A stretch of DNA of 64,000 nt from Anaerolineaceae bacterium (GCA_009772985.1 WOUS01000005.1:1-64000); one strand, 5' to 3'; shown: positions 1-8,759, counted from the stretch's first letter. Made by a program: numbers and translations. Notes: a model not told the origin generated them from the letters alone.

Positions 1-612
1 CGGCAGGCCAAGCGACTTGATGACCCCGTTTGCCCATTTCCGGCTTTTCAAATCGAAGAGCAGGCTCTCGGCGGCCTGGGCCGGTTCGGAGGCCAGTTCG
101 CCGGTCAGCATGTAGCCGACCCAGTCGCTGATGGACAGCGCGGCGTGGAGCGACTTGAAATCGTCGGGGCGGTTTTCTTTCAGCCACATCAGCCGCGCGG
201 CCATGAAAATGGGATTGGGCGCGTGGCCGGTAATTTTATAGAGTTCCTCGCCGCGCTCCGCAGCCAACCCCATGGCCTGTTCGGCGGCGCGCGCGTCCCG
301 GTTGGGGGTTGCCAGCAGCGCCTTCCCTTTTTTGTCAATCGCCACCAGTCCGTGACGCATACTGGCGGCGGCCACCCCGGCCACCTCCTGCGGGGCCGCG
401 CCGGCTTTTTGGAGCGCCTCCCGCGCCGCCTCGCCCAGCACGCGCCAGACCGCCTCCGTGTCGAGTTTGAAGGCGAAGCCTCCCGCGGCGGGGTCCGGGG
501 GGAGCGTCCAGGCGCGGAAAACGCTGAACGTTTCGCCGGTGTCCGCGTTGACCAGCAGGCAGCGCCCGCCCCCGCCGCCGACGTCCAGACCGATGAGATA
601 ATTTCCAGTCAT
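1..612 (-). CDS. FGGY-family carbohydrate kinase, N-terminal part (runs off window)
   Basis: The frame is open from the ATG at 612 to the window edge (204 codons). It starts MTGNYLIGLDVGGGGGRCLL, the phosphate-binding loop of the actin-like FGGY sugar kinases (xylulokinase/glycerol kinase superfamily), followed by a typical SMRHGLVAID segment and an ISDWVGYMLTGE segment seen in the first domain of the family. A strong AAGGAGG sits 5 nt upstream (617-623). It is the last visible gene of a minus-strand operon and starts 22 nt after the epimerase gene. The family phosphorylates sugars or polyols with ATP; the substrate cannot be told from the N-terminal half. The C-terminal half is outside the window. 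Confidence 0.85.
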   Translation of the reverse strand, partial: MTGNYLIGLDVGGGGGRCLLVNADTGETFSVFRAWTLPPDPAAGGFAFKLDTEAVWRVLGEAAREALQKAGAAPQEVAGVAAASMRHGLVAIDKKGKALLATPNRDARAAEQAMGLAAERGEELYKITGHAPNPIFMAARLMWLKENRPDDFKSLHAALSISDWVGYMLTGELASEPAQAAESLLFDLKSRKWANGVIKSLGLP

Positions 613-634
613 GCAGCCTCCTTGTGTGCGTTTT

Positions 635-1624
635 TTACGGAGCGTAGCCGTTCGCTCGGTACCATTCGACCGCTTTCCGCAGCGCCCCGCGCGCCGGGAT
701 GAAAGTGTACCCCAGTTCGCGCATCGCTTTGGCGGAACTGAAATATTCTTTCTTGCTGGAGACGCGCACGGCATCCGGTGTGGCCGCCGGGATGTGTTTC
801 GGATTCAGCCGCGCCAGACCGGTATCCACATACGCCCAGCCGAGCGCGACCGCGCGAGGGATGCGCGCCCGGACCTCTGGCCTGCCCGAGACTTCGGACA
901 GCAGGTCCAGCACCTGTTTTAGGCTCAAATTCTCTCCACCTAAAATGTAACGCTCGCCGACCTTGCCTTTTTCCATTGCCAGCAAATGCCCGTTGGCAAC
1001 ATCGTCCACATCCACGATGGTCAGGCCGGTGTCCACGTAGGCGGGCATTTTGCCGTTCAGGAAGTCCACGATCATCTTGCCGGTCTGGGTGGGTTTGTGG
1101 TCGCCCACGCCCACCGGCGCAGCCGGGTTGACTGTTACCACCGGCAGGCCCTGGGCAACGAACTCTCGCACCACTTCTTCCGCCAGAAATTTCGAGCGTT
1201 TGTAGTCGCTGAGCATGTCCTCCAGCGTGACCGGCGTTTCCTCGGTTCCCGGCGTCCCGTCAGAGGGGATGCCGAGACTGGCAATCGAACTGGTATGGAC
1301 GATGCGCTGCACACCGGACCTCGCCGCGGCTTCCAGTACCCGGCGCGTGCCGTCCACATTGCTCTGGTAGAACTCGTCCCAGGAATAGCCCCAGTAGGCG
1401 TACAACGCCGCGACGTGGAAGACCCATTCGCAGCCGGTCATCGCTTCTTGCAGGGTTGGCACATCGCTCAAGTCGCCGCTGACGCGCTCGACGGGCAGAC
1501 CGTCCAACATGCGCGTGTTCGCGCCCGTCCGCGCCAGGGCGCGGACCGTGTGCCCGTCCGCCAGTAATTTGCGGATGACCGCGCTGCCGACAAAGCCTGT
1601 CCCACCGGTGATAAAGACTTTCAT
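635..1624 (-). CDS. NAD(P)-dependent epimerase/reductase, HpnA-like
   Basis: This is an extended short-chain dehydrogenase of 329 residues. The Rossmann motif TGGTGFVG lies at residues 6-13 and the catalytic YxxxK (YKRSK) at 141-145. The sequence pattern, including SSIASLG, the PAAPVGVGDHKPT loop, MPAYVDTGL and the C-terminal FSSAKAMRELGY, closely follows the hopanoid-associated sugar epimerase HpnA subgroup. The start at 1624 is chosen because the 8-residue upstream extension would overlap the preceding gene, which ends at 1629. No squalene-hopene cyclase or other hpn gene is visible, so a hopanoid role is not supported by context; in this operon it more likely reduces or epimerises a sugar-derived intermediate. 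Confidence 0.85.
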   Translation of the reverse strand: MKVFITGGTGFVGSAVIRKLLADGHTVRALARTGANTRMLDGLPVERVSGDLSDVPTLQEAMTGCEWVFHVAALYAYWGYSWDEFYQSNVDGTRRVLEAAARSGVQRIVHTSSIASLGIPSDGTPGTEETPVTLEDMLSDYKRSKFLAEEVVREFVAQGLPVVTVNPAAPVGVGDHKPTQTGKMIVDFLNGKMPAYVDTGLTIVDVDDVANGHLLAMEKGKVGERYILGGENLSLKQVLDLLSEVSGRPEVRARIPRAVALGWAYVDTGLARLNPKHIPAATPDAVRVSSKKEYFSSAKAMRELGYTFIPARGALRKAVEWYRANGYAP

Positions 1625-1628
1625 AGTT

Positions 1629-2813
1629 TCAATTCCCTTCTCGAACAACCCGACTTGGGTTGTCTAATTCCCGTAACATTGCTATCACGAAACCTGCCGC
1701 CTGCTCCAAAGTCTGAGCGGAGACTGTATCCGGCGTGTCGTCGGCGCGGTGCCAGTGGGGCAGGCTCCCCGTCTGCGGGTCGCGCCCGGCGATGCAGATG
1801 GCGCGATAGCCGCCCTCGCGCAACGCGCGGACTTCGTCCTCCACGGTCATCTGCGCGGCATGTACGTCCAGGTCTGGTTGGCGGTCGGCGATTTTTTCGG
1901 CCAGCGCCAGGAGGTCCGGGCTGGGCCGGTAGGGCAAACAGAGTCCCTGGCGGGTGAGATAGACGATCTCGCCGCTGCCCACCCCCTCCATGTCAATGAA
2001 CGCAGCCTCGCGCAAAGCCGGGTCATGTTCGCGCAGCAGGGTTTTCAGTCCGGCATGGTCGGTCTCCTCGGCCCCGGTGAAGGCCAGCCAGACCTGCGTA
2101 TTCTGCAAGGGCTGCGCCGCAAGGCGTTCCGCGAGTCCGAGGGCGACTGCCACACTGGCCGCGTTGTCGTGTGCGCCGGGAGAAAACGGCGTGCGTTCAT
2201 CCCGCCAGAGGGTGACGAGGCTGCCGAGCTGGTAGCCGGCCGGGAGCAGCGACAGCCACCAGATCCAGGCCGGGCCGCCGAGCAGTGCGCCGGTGAGATA
2301 GAGCAGGCCCAGCAAGATCAATATCGCCGCAGTCAGCCAGGTGAGCGGCTCGAGGCGGCGCACGGTGGAGGACTGCCAGATCAGGCGGCAGCGATTCGTG
2401 TCCATGTGAGCCAGGACGACCGCGAGCCGCCTGGGATCACCCTGCGGCTCGAGGCGCGTCACAACGTTGCGGCTGGTGACGTGCGGCAGGAGCGGTCCCA
2501 GCAGGCTGTCGGAATGGATAATCGCCTGCCACAGGAGGAACGGGGTGAGCAAGGCCAGGGCAGCGGCGGTCCAGCGGGTGATGGCTCCGTCCAGCGGATA
2601 GATGACGACCGCCAGCAAGGCCACGAGCGAAATTGAAAACGGAAAGGCATTCTGACTGGCAACCGCGCGGAATGTCCGTCTCTCGACCGGCAGCCCCAGG
2701 TCCGCGAGACGCTGCGCCACGTAATCGGCCGCGGCGGCCTCGGCGGGCGTCCCGGTGCCGCGCGGACCGATGGTCCCGGCGAGATGCTGAACGTCGTCCA
2801 GAAGTTTGCTCAT
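1629..2813 (-). CDS. M28-family zinc metallopeptidase with membrane segments
   Basis: A 394-residue protein with the M28 aminopeptidase metal ligands in order: AHMDTN (H136, D138), GAHDNAAS (H215, D216), GAEETDHAG (E249/E250), FIDMEG (D274) and a late HWHRADDTPD histidine motif. Hydrophobic stretches at about 57-75, 81-100 and 156-200 interrupt the catalytic domain, so the enzyme is probably membrane-attached. Its ATG overlaps the stop of the aminotransferase gene (ATGA), and the epimerase starts 4 nt downstream, so translation is coupled. The family removes N-terminal amino acids or acts as a deacylase; the actual substrate is unknown. Its place between a transaminase and an epimerase suggests that it processes a peptide or amide substrate of the operon. 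Confidence 0.8.
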   Translation of the reverse strand: MSKLLDDVQHLAGTIGPRGTGTPAEAAAADYVAQRLADLGLPVERRTFRAVASQNAFPFSISLVALLAVVIYPLDGAITRWTAAALALLTPFLLWQAIIHSDSLLGPLLPHVTSRNVVTRLEPQGDPRRLAVVLAHMDTNRCRLIWQSSTVRRLEPLTWLTAAILILLGLLYLTGALLGGPAWIWWLSLLPAGYQLGSLVTLWRDERTPFSPGAHDNAASVAVALGLAERLAAQPLQNTQVWLAFTGAEETDHAGLKTLLREHDPALREAAFIDMEGVGSGEIVYLTRQGLCLPYRPSPDLLALAEKIADRQPDLDVHAAQMTVEDEVRALREGGYRAICIAGRDPQTGSLPHWHRADDTPDTVSAQTLEQAAGFVIAMLRELDNPSRVVREGN

Positions 2814-4189
2814 CCGGTCATCGCCTGTTTGATGAGTTCGCCGCTCGTCGCCCAGACGCGGCCTTTCAGATTTTTGGTCTCGTCCATGATCGTGTCGAAA
2901 GCCTGGACGATGGCATCCACTTCTTCGTCACCGATGATGAGCGGCGGCAACAGCTTGATAATGTTGACACCCGGGCCGCCGACCTGGGTCATCATGTGGT
3001 GGTCGCGCATCAGCGACATGACCACGAGTTGCGTGAAGAGACCTTTCTCGGCGGCTTCGATGGCCGTCCAGGCGGCGCGCATGGCGAGGTTCGTCGGCGG
3101 GCGGAACTCGATGCCGATGACCAGTCCCTTGCCGCGCACGTCGGCGATCATCTCGTGCTTGTCTTTCAGGGCGACCAGCCCGGCAAGCAGTTTCGCTCCC
3201 AGCGTGGCGGAGCGTTCAACGATCTTCTCTTCATCCATCACATGCAGGGTTGCAAGTCCGGCGGCCATGCCCATATCGTTCTGGCCGAAAGTGGTCGAAT
3301 GCACCTGGGCGCGCTTGAGATGACCAAAGACCTTGTTGTTGATCTCGCGCCGCATGATGACCGCGCTGACCGGCGCGTACCCGCCGCCCAGCGACTTGGC
3401 AATCGTGACCATATCCGGCTCCAGGTTCCAGTGTTCGCAGCACAGGAATTTCCCGGCGCGTCCCAGCCCCATCTGGACCTCGTCGCAGATGAACTGCGCG
3501 CCGTACTTGCGGCACAGGCGCTGGGCTTCGGGCAGGTAATTATCTTCCGGGATGTAGACGCCCTTGCCCTGGATCGGCTCGACGATGAAGGCGGCCACGT
3601 CACCTTTGCGCAGTTCTTTCTCCAGCGCTTCCAGGTCGTTCATCGCCACCATGACCGCGCCGGGGATGAGCGGGTCAAAGCCTTTCTTGAAGGCCTCCCC
3701 GCCGTTGATGGAGAGCGTGCCGAGCGTCAGCCCGTGGAAGGAATGGTCGAGATAAATGACGCGCGGCCGTTTGGCGGCGTAGCGGGCGAACTTGATGGCG
3801 GTATCCACCGCGTCCGCGCCGGAGTTGGCGAAAAAGATGGCATCCAGTCCCGGCGGCATGCGCTTGACCAGTTCCTCCGCCAATAGTCCGGCCAGCAGCG
3901 GACAGTCCATCTTGACCAGCGTGGGCCGGTTCAGGCTGAGATATTCCATCATCGCCTGTTTGATGGCCGGGTGGCCGCGCCCCAGGTTGAAGACGCTGTA
4001 CCCGGCCAGCAGGTCCAGGTAACGGACGCCGTCCGCGTCCCACAGGTAGGCGCCTTCGCCGCGCGTGTAGATCTTGTCGAAGCCAATGATGTGCTGTACG
4101 CGCGCCATGTGCGGGCTGATGTATTTCATGTGCAGGTCGTACTGGTCGGCCTGCCGATCCTGGATCAGTTGGGAAAGTGAGAATGACAT
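2810..4189 (-). CDS. Class III PLP-dependent aminotransferase
   Basis: A 459-residue fold-type I aminotransferase. Visible signatures are the cofactor loop NSGADAVDTAIKFAR, the aromatic stack region SFHGLTLG, the aspartate motif ICDEVQMGLGRAGK and the Schiff-base lysine in IAKSLGGGYAP. Start at 4189 has an AAAGGAG 9 nt upstream (about 4195-4203), better than the 13-residue longer alternative. Class III enzymes move an amino group from the terminal carbon of diamines, omega-amino acids or amino sugars to a keto acid, giving an aldehyde or ketone. A tungsten-type aldehyde oxidoreductase in the same operon would be a natural acceptor for an aldehyde product. HpnO, a hopanoid aminotransferase, is a distant alternative because of the HpnA-like neighbour, but nothing else supports it. 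Confidence 0.88.
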   Translation of the reverse strand: MSFSLSQLIQDRQADQYDLHMKYISPHMARVQHIIGFDKIYTRGEGAYLWDADGVRYLDLLAGYSVFNLGRGHPAIKQAMMEYLSLNRPTLVKMDCPLLAGLLAEELVKRMPPGLDAIFFANSGADAVDTAIKFARYAAKRPRVIYLDHSFHGLTLGTLSINGGEAFKKGFDPLIPGAVMVAMNDLEALEKELRKGDVAAFIVEPIQGKGVYIPEDNYLPEAQRLCRKYGAQFICDEVQMGLGRAGKFLCCEHWNLEPDMVTIAKSLGGGYAPVSAVIMRREINNKVFGHLKRAQVHSTTFGQNDMGMAAGLATLHVMDEEKIVERSATLGAKLLAGLVALKDKHEMIADVRGKGLVIGIEFRPPTNLAMRAAWTAIEAAEKGLFTQLVVMSLMRDHHMMTQVGGPGVNIIKLLPPLIIGDEEVDAIVQAFDTIMDETKNLKGRVWATSGELIKQAMTG

Positions 4190-4249
4190 GGTTGATCTCC
4201 TTTCTTGGTCTTTGAACGGGTAAGTCAAGACCTCCCGGGCTTCCGGTCT

Positions 4250-5521
4250 TCAGCGGACACTCTCGCCCAGGGTCTTTTGGGATACTTTCAAACCGAACAC
4301 CACCCCGCCAAGCAGGTAAAAACCGGCTGCTACCAGCAGCAGGGTGACAAAACTGGCAGGGGTGGATGCGCCCCTCAGGTTCAAGATGAAGCCAAATAAC
4401 AGCGGAGCGACTGCGCTTGGCAGGGCGGTGGTCATGTTGTTATAGGCCATGTACTGTCCTGCCTCCTCCTGCGGAGCCAGTCCGCTGGCCAGGGCGGGGA
4501 TGACAGCCATGATTGGACCGGTGGCGATCGCCCGGATGACGGTCAGGGCCAGGAAGATCGTAAAGTCCCGCGTCAGGGCCATCAGGATGGTCATCACAGC
4601 GGAGACGAGCGCCCCCGCCACGATCAATTTTCGGCGGCCTATTTTATCGGAGAGCAAACCTGTCCCTACCGCTGCCAGCATGATGACAACCAGGTTGACC
4701 AGCCCCACCAATCGCAGACCGGCGTCGGGGTTGGACAAGCCATAATAGATGCCAAGAAAATCCCGCGCAAAATATTGCAGGCTGTTCAGTCCCATGTTGA
4801 CCAGGAAGGCGCTGAACACCAGCCAGAAAAAAACAGCCACCCGGGTGCGAACGCGGAACATGCCTGTAATTACCTGGCGCAGTCCCAGGATGCGGGGCGA
4901 GGCGGAAGGACTGTCGTAGCGCCGGATCGTCCTTGTGCAGACCAGCCCTGTCAACGTAAAAACGCCTGCCATCAGCGCCAATGCCAGGTCCGGGCGGTTG
5001 ATCTCGTTTAGATATGTGACGGCTATGAAACTGACAGCCGAGGCGAGCAGCATAAAAAATCCCTGCAAACCGGAAGCCAGGCCTCGTTGCTCCTCCGGCA
5101 CGGTATCAACCAAAAGCGGCCACCATGCGCCATTCGCTATGTTCGTGAAAATGTGCATGCCCAGGTAGCTGGCGATGATGACCGGCAATGACAGGTGGAA
5201 GAAGGCTGCACAGGCGATGACCGGGAAACCGGCCAGCGCGCCGATCAGGATGCTGGGCGTGCGCCGTCCCAGGCGGCTGGCGCTGTGGTCGCTGATGACA
5301 CCGAAAAGGATGCTGACCACAATCCCGACCAGGTTGGCGACAAAGGCGATAATCCCCGTGGCAATGCTCGAACGTTCCGACGAAACTACTTTCTGCACCA
5401 GCGGCAGCAGCAGGATGGAGTTATAGGATACCCAGGCAAAGTTCGCGCCGAACATCAGGATGGTCATGCCGAGCAGGTAGCTGGTGGAACGCCGGGTGGT
5501 GATGTTGGTCAGGATTGCCAT
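4250..5521 (-). CDS. MFS transporter
   Basis: A 423-residue, roughly 12-helix major facilitator with the loop 2-3 motif (DHSASRLGRRTPSILIGAL) and the repeat in the second half (LLSDKIGRRKLIVAGAL). The long upstream extension of the open frame is a shadow of the AOR gene; the real start is the ATG at 5521 (MAILTNITTRR), 10 nt after the AOR stop. It is likely the uptake carrier for the substrate of this operon. A decayed copy of its C-terminal part lies at 8370-8715 on the opposite strand. The glycoside-pentoside-hexuronide-like RRTP signature hints at a sugar or glycoside substrate, but this is inference. Confidence 0.87.
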   Translation of the reverse strand: MAILTNITTRRSTSYLLGMTILMFGANFAWVSYNSILLLPLVQKVVSSERSSIATGIIAFVANLVGIVVSILFGVISDHSASRLGRRTPSILIGALAGFPVIACAAFFHLSLPVIIASYLGMHIFTNIANGAWWPLLVDTVPEEQRGLASGLQGFFMLLASAVSFIAVTYLNEINRPDLALALMAGVFTLTGLVCTRTIRRYDSPSASPRILGLRQVITGMFRVRTRVAVFFWLVFSAFLVNMGLNSLQYFARDFLGIYYGLSNPDAGLRLVGLVNLVVIMLAAVGTGLLSDKIGRRKLIVAGALVSAVMTILMALTRDFTIFLALTVIRAIATGPIMAVIPALASGLAPQEEAGQYMAYNNMTTALPSAVAPLLFGFILNLRGASTPASFVTLLLVAAGFYLLGGVVFGLKVSQKTLGESVR

Positions 5522-5531
5522 CGTTCCAAGT

Positions 5532-7490
5532 CTACTCCAGGATGGGTGTGGTGGCTTCAAGGCCGAGTTCGCAGGCTGTGGCAGGCAGCGGGAGGCCGGT
5601 GTGCGGGTCAAGGCCCAGGAACTCGAAGTAAGTCTTTGCCATGCTTTCCATGTCCAGCGTGCGGTTCGCCACCGGACCGGCAGCCTGCGGCGGATCGCCG
5701 CGCTCGCGGGCAGGCAAAGCAAACTGAGCGGGTAATCCGTGTTTGGCATTAAAAGTGTGACGCAACACCTGGATGCGCTTGCCAACCTGGAAAAACTCAG
5801 CCTCATCCATGCCCCAGCCGGTGGCGGCGTTGAGCCATTCGAGGAAGGGTGGCTGTCCCATCAGCAGGGCGAACTGGCACAGCCCGAGGGAATCAAAGGC
5901 GCGGTAGAGCGGCATGGCGATGGCCTGCGTGACACCCTTCCCGGCGTAATCGTAGCGCGCCGCCGGTTTGCGTCCGTGTAAAGAAAAGTAAGGTGCGAAA
6001 GCAGCTACCGAGGCGTTCCCGGAATTTGTGGCGGTGTGCCGGCCGGGTGCCGGGTCGAGGGCGTAACCGGCAGCCACACCGGGTTCGTAAATCCCGCGGT
6101 GCATGGCGAGTTCCTGTCCGCCGGAATGGATGGCGGCTGCCTGGGCTTCCGGTTGGAGCCGCTGTGCGGCCTTCCGCACGCCGTCTGCCAGCCAGTCGCC
6201 CAGGCCGGGCGTGCGGGCGGCGATTCGTTTGGTCAGTTCGAGCACCACGGCGGCGTCCCCCCATTTCAGCGGCAGTTCACCCGCTAGTTCGGGCGGGAGC
6301 CAGCCTTTCTCGGCACATTCCAGCGCGAAGGCAATGGTCACGCCGGTCGAGATGGAATCCAGCCCGGCCATGTTGCAGATGTGGTTGCAGCGCATGACCG
6401 TTTCCAGGTCGCTGTTCATCAACAACGGCCCGAAGGCGGCCAGCGTCTCATATTCCGGTTTGTGGCTCGCGCCGCCGTCCGGCTGGGTCACGATGCCGCC
6501 GCAGGCCACCGGGCAGGAGTGGCAGGCATAGGGTCGCACGAGCGGGCGGACGACGGCCTGGTCGCTCAGGCCCTCGGAGAGTTCGAGCGGGAAATCGCGG
6601 TAGCCGATGCCGGTCCAGTTGCGCACCGGTGTGTCACCCAGTTCCACCGAGATGGCTGTCCCGGCTGAGGTGCCATAACGCTTGTACGAGTCGATCACCA
6701 TATCCAAAGGGCCGCTGCTAACGCGGATATGGAAACGGCGCATGAACGGCAGAAAACGGGATATTAATGCAGGGACGCGCGCCGACATGCCGGAAGGCTT
6801 GCGGCGGAAAAGCGAGAGATATGCGGATGTAGCGGACTTGAAGGCTTTCGGGTCGGCCAGCGGCGGGCGGGACCTGCCGCGTGCCACCACCGCTTTGAGC
6901 CTTTTCGACCCCATCACCGCGCCCACCCCACAGCGCGCCGCCAGGCGGCCATCATCGTTGACAATGCCGGAGATGAGCGAAAGCTTTTCTCCTGCCGGAC
7001 CGATGCAGGCGACCTTGGCATCAGCGCCAATTGCCGTGTGCAATGATGCTTCTGTCTGGCGCACATCCTGTCCCCAGAGATGGGATGCGTCGCGGATTTC
7101 GATTTTCCCGCCGTCAATAACCAGATAGACCGGCTTCTCCGCTTGTCCGGAGATGAACAACCCGTCCCAGCCTGCGCCGCGCAGGGCCGGGCCAAAGTTC
7201 CCGCCGCAGTTGGCTTCGCCCCAGGCACCGGTCAGGGGCGAACGGGCGGCAACCATGAAACGCCCGCCAAACTGGGCGCCGGAACCGGTCAACAGGCCGG
7301 GCAGGAAGGCCAGGATATTGTCCGGGCCGAGCGGATCTGCGCCCGGCGGGATGCGTTGAACCAGGTAATGGACGCCCAATCCGTAACCGCCCAGGTAACG
7401 GCGATAGATTTCCTCCGGCGGTTGCTCTACTTCGATTTGACCGGTGGAAAGGTCCACGAAGATGATTTTGCCCCAGATACCGTTTGGCAT
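5532..7490 (-). CDS. Aldehyde ferredoxin oxidoreductase (AOR, tungsten/molybdenum bis-pterin)
   Basis: A 652-residue AOR-family enzyme. The N-terminal domain shows GIWGKIIFVDLSTGQI and the pterin-contact region GRFMVAARSPLTGAWGEAN-type sequence. The [4Fe-4S] cysteines are CHSCPVAC in the middle of the protein plus the late C in DSLGLCQF, and the glutamate-rich segment KPEYETLAAFGP is present. The family oxidises aldehydes to carboxylic acids and passes electrons to ferredoxin, which implies anaerobic or microaerobic metabolism. The ATG at 7490 has AGGAGG 5 nt upstream; a GTG two codons earlier is less well placed. First enzyme gene after the regulator; the MFS gene follows 10 nt later. Confidence 0.92.
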   Translation of the reverse strand: MPNGIWGKIIFVDLSTGQIEVEQPPEEIYRRYLGGYGLGVHYLVQRIPPGADPLGPDNILAFLPGLLTGSGAQFGGRFMVAARSPLTGAWGEANCGGNFGPALRGAGWDGLFISGQAEKPVYLVIDGGKIEIRDASHLWGQDVRQTEASLHTAIGADAKVACIGPAGEKLSLISGIVNDDGRLAARCGVGAVMGSKRLKAVVARGRSRPPLADPKAFKSATSAYLSLFRRKPSGMSARVPALISRFLPFMRRFHIRVSSGPLDMVIDSYKRYGTSAGTAISVELGDTPVRNWTGIGYRDFPLELSEGLSDQAVVRPLVRPYACHSCPVACGGIVTQPDGGASHKPEYETLAAFGPLLMNSDLETVMRCNHICNMAGLDSISTGVTIAFALECAEKGWLPPELAGELPLKWGDAAVVLELTKRIAARTPGLGDWLADGVRKAAQRLQPEAQAAAIHSGGQELAMHRGIYEPGVAAGYALDPAPGRHTATNSGNASVAAFAPYFSLHGRKPAARYDYAGKGVTQAIAMPLYRAFDSLGLCQFALLMGQPPFLEWLNAATGWGMDEAEFFQVGKRIQVLRHTFNAKHGLPAQFALPARERGDPPQAAGPVANRTLDMESMAKTYFEFLGLDPHTGLPLPATACELGLEATTPILE

Positions 7491-7506
7491 ATTCACCTCC
7501 TGTTGT

Positions 7507-7549
7507 CAAGCAGGTGACAGTCACTTCCAAAGTGACTGTCACCTGCTTG
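7507..7549. repeat. Perfect 20-bp inverted repeat containing GTGACAGTCAC
   Basis: Arms 7507-7526 and 7530-7549 are perfectly complementary around a 3-nt loop (CCA). The core GTGACAGTCAC/GTGACTGTCAC recurs at 19675-19691 and 48591-48627, so this is a dispersed palindrome and not a gene-specific operator. It lies between the GntR gene and the AOR start. No T-tract follows it on the minus strand, so it is a poor intrinsic terminator, but the hairpin could stabilise or trim the operon mRNA. Confidence 0.85.
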
Positions 7550-7553
7550 CACA

Positions 7554-8306
7554 TCATTTAAGTTGCTGGTGGGAGCGGCGCACAACAGATTTGAAACGGT
7601 CGCCGCGGTGGATGGTCTGTGTGAATTCGATCGGCGTGTTATCTTCCAAAAAACTCAGGCGGGTGACCAGTACCACCGGTACACCCTCGCTGATTTTCAA
7701 TTCTTTCGCTTCATAAGCGCCCGCGACGGAGAGTTCGATGGTATCGGTAGCGTAGGCCATGGCAATGCCATAGTGTTCCTCGAGCAGACGGTAAACGCTT
7801 TGATCCGTCAGGTTGAGACTGGCGAGGTCAGGGCAGCGGCTGTGAGGATAAAAGGAAGTTTCCAGCGACATGGCTTCTCCTCTCATCAGCCGCTGGCGGG
7901 CGATGCGCACCACCGGGTCGCCAGGACTCAACTTCAACTGGGCCGCCACGGACTCCGACGCCGGTTCGACGACCTGCGCCAGAACCACTGCTCCCGCCTG
8001 CATGCCGATCTGGCCGAGTAATTCTGTGTAACTCTGTAAGGGGAATTGGGAACTATCGAGGGTGGCCTTGGGGGCGGCGACAAACGTCCCCCTCCCCCGC
8101 TGGCGGGTAACCAATCCCTCATTGGCAAGTTGGGTCAAAGCCTGCCGGGCAGTCATGCGCGATACGCCGCATTCGGCGCAGATTTCCATTTCGGTGGGGA
8201 GCATGTCTCCCGGGTTTAATTGTCCGCCCACGATTTGCTGGCGGAGTTGCTCCCGAATCTGGTAGTAAATGGGGATGGGATTTTTCGTGTCTATGTGAAG
8301 GGTCAT
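7554..8306 (-). CDS. GntR-family transcriptional regulator, HutC subfamily (UTRA effector domain)
   Basis: 250 residues. Residues 8-75 are a GntR winged helix (PIYYQIREQLRQQI, LPTEMEICAECGVSRMTARQAL, GRGTFV). The remainder is the UTRA fold, including VVRIARQRLMRGEAMSLETSFYP, SVYRLLEEHYG and the C-terminal FTQTIHRGDRFKSVV. UTRA domains bind sugars, amino acids or their phosphates. A palindrome matching the HutC operator form GT-n-TA-n-AC overlaps its own promoter (8324-8338), which indicates autorepression and control of the downstream six-gene operon. Start ATG at 8306 with GGAG about 8 nt upstream. Confidence 0.92.
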   Translation of the reverse strand: MTLHIDTKNPIPIYYQIREQLRQQIVGGQLNPGDMLPTEMEICAECGVSRMTARQALTQLANEGLVTRQRGRGTFVAAPKATLDSSQFPLQSYTELLGQIGMQAGAVVLAQVVEPASESVAAQLKLSPGDPVVRIARQRLMRGEAMSLETSFYPHSRCPDLASLNLTDQSVYRLLEEHYGIAMAYATDTIELSVAGAYEAKELKISEGVPVVLVTRLSFLEDNTPIEFTQTIHRGDRFKSVVRRSHQQLK

Positions 8307-8323
8307 GGGGAAACTCCGAACTT

Positions 8324-8360
8324 TGTATATACATTATAACAATGCGCGGCAAAAAGTCAA
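8324..8360 (-). promoter_or_regulatory. Sigma-70-type promoter with HutC-type operator for the GntR operon
   Basis: On the minus strand TTGACT (8360-8355), a 16-bp spacer and TATAAT (8338-8333) form a near-consensus promoter. Immediately downstream, the palindrome TGTATATACA (8333-8324) matches the GT-n-TA-n-AC consensus described for HutC-subfamily GntR regulators. The operator would cover the transcription start, so binding of the regulator should block initiation. Confidence 0.8.
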
Positions 8361-8369
8361 CCCCTTCTG

Positions 8370-8715
8370 ATGAAGAACTCCCGCACCCTGTTCTCTACTT
8401 TGCCACTCAGCCGCAGTCCACCAGCCAGTCCGCGCCGCCGCCCTCGGGCCGCTTCTCGCCATCGCTCCGGCCCTCACCAGCGACCTGGCCCCGAAAGACG
8501 AAGCCGGTCAGTACATGGCCTACAACAACCTGTCCGCCGGCCTCTCCGGCGCGTTCGCCTCGCTCATCTTCGGCGTGCTCCTAATCACGATGACCAAAAC
8601 CACTTTCATGTACCTGTTCATCATCTCGGCCATTTTCTTCCTGATGGGCGGCATTGTATTCGCCGTCAAGGTCCCGCAGAAGGAACTGGACGCCCGCATC
8701 AATGGCGCGGGATAG
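8370..8715 (+). pseudogene. Remnant of an MFS transporter C-terminus, frameshifted
   Basis: From about 8425 the frame ending at 8715 reads VRAAALGPLLAIAPALTSDL, then APKDEAGQYMAYNN and a final helix ending VKVPQKELDARINGAG. This parallels the C-terminal end of the MFS protein at 4250-5521 (APQEEAGQYMAYNN ... LKVSQKTLGESVR). Sequence before about 8420 (from an ATG at 8370, MKNSRTLFSTL) continues the similarity in another frame, so a frameshift plus loss of the first ~300 codons is likely. It lies on the opposite strand from the intact copy, just upstream of the GntR promoter, and probably records a duplication or rearrangement of the operon. Confidence 0.75.
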
Positions 8716-8759
8716 ACTGCAAATACGCGACGCACTTTGAAAGTTCGTGCATATTCAAG

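Noticed and set aside
635-4189. Hopanoid biosynthesis cluster (HpnA/HpnO-like genes)
   Set aside because: No squalene-hopene cyclase, hpnH or hpnG; operon neighbours (AOR, GntR, MFS, FGGY kinase) point to catabolism.
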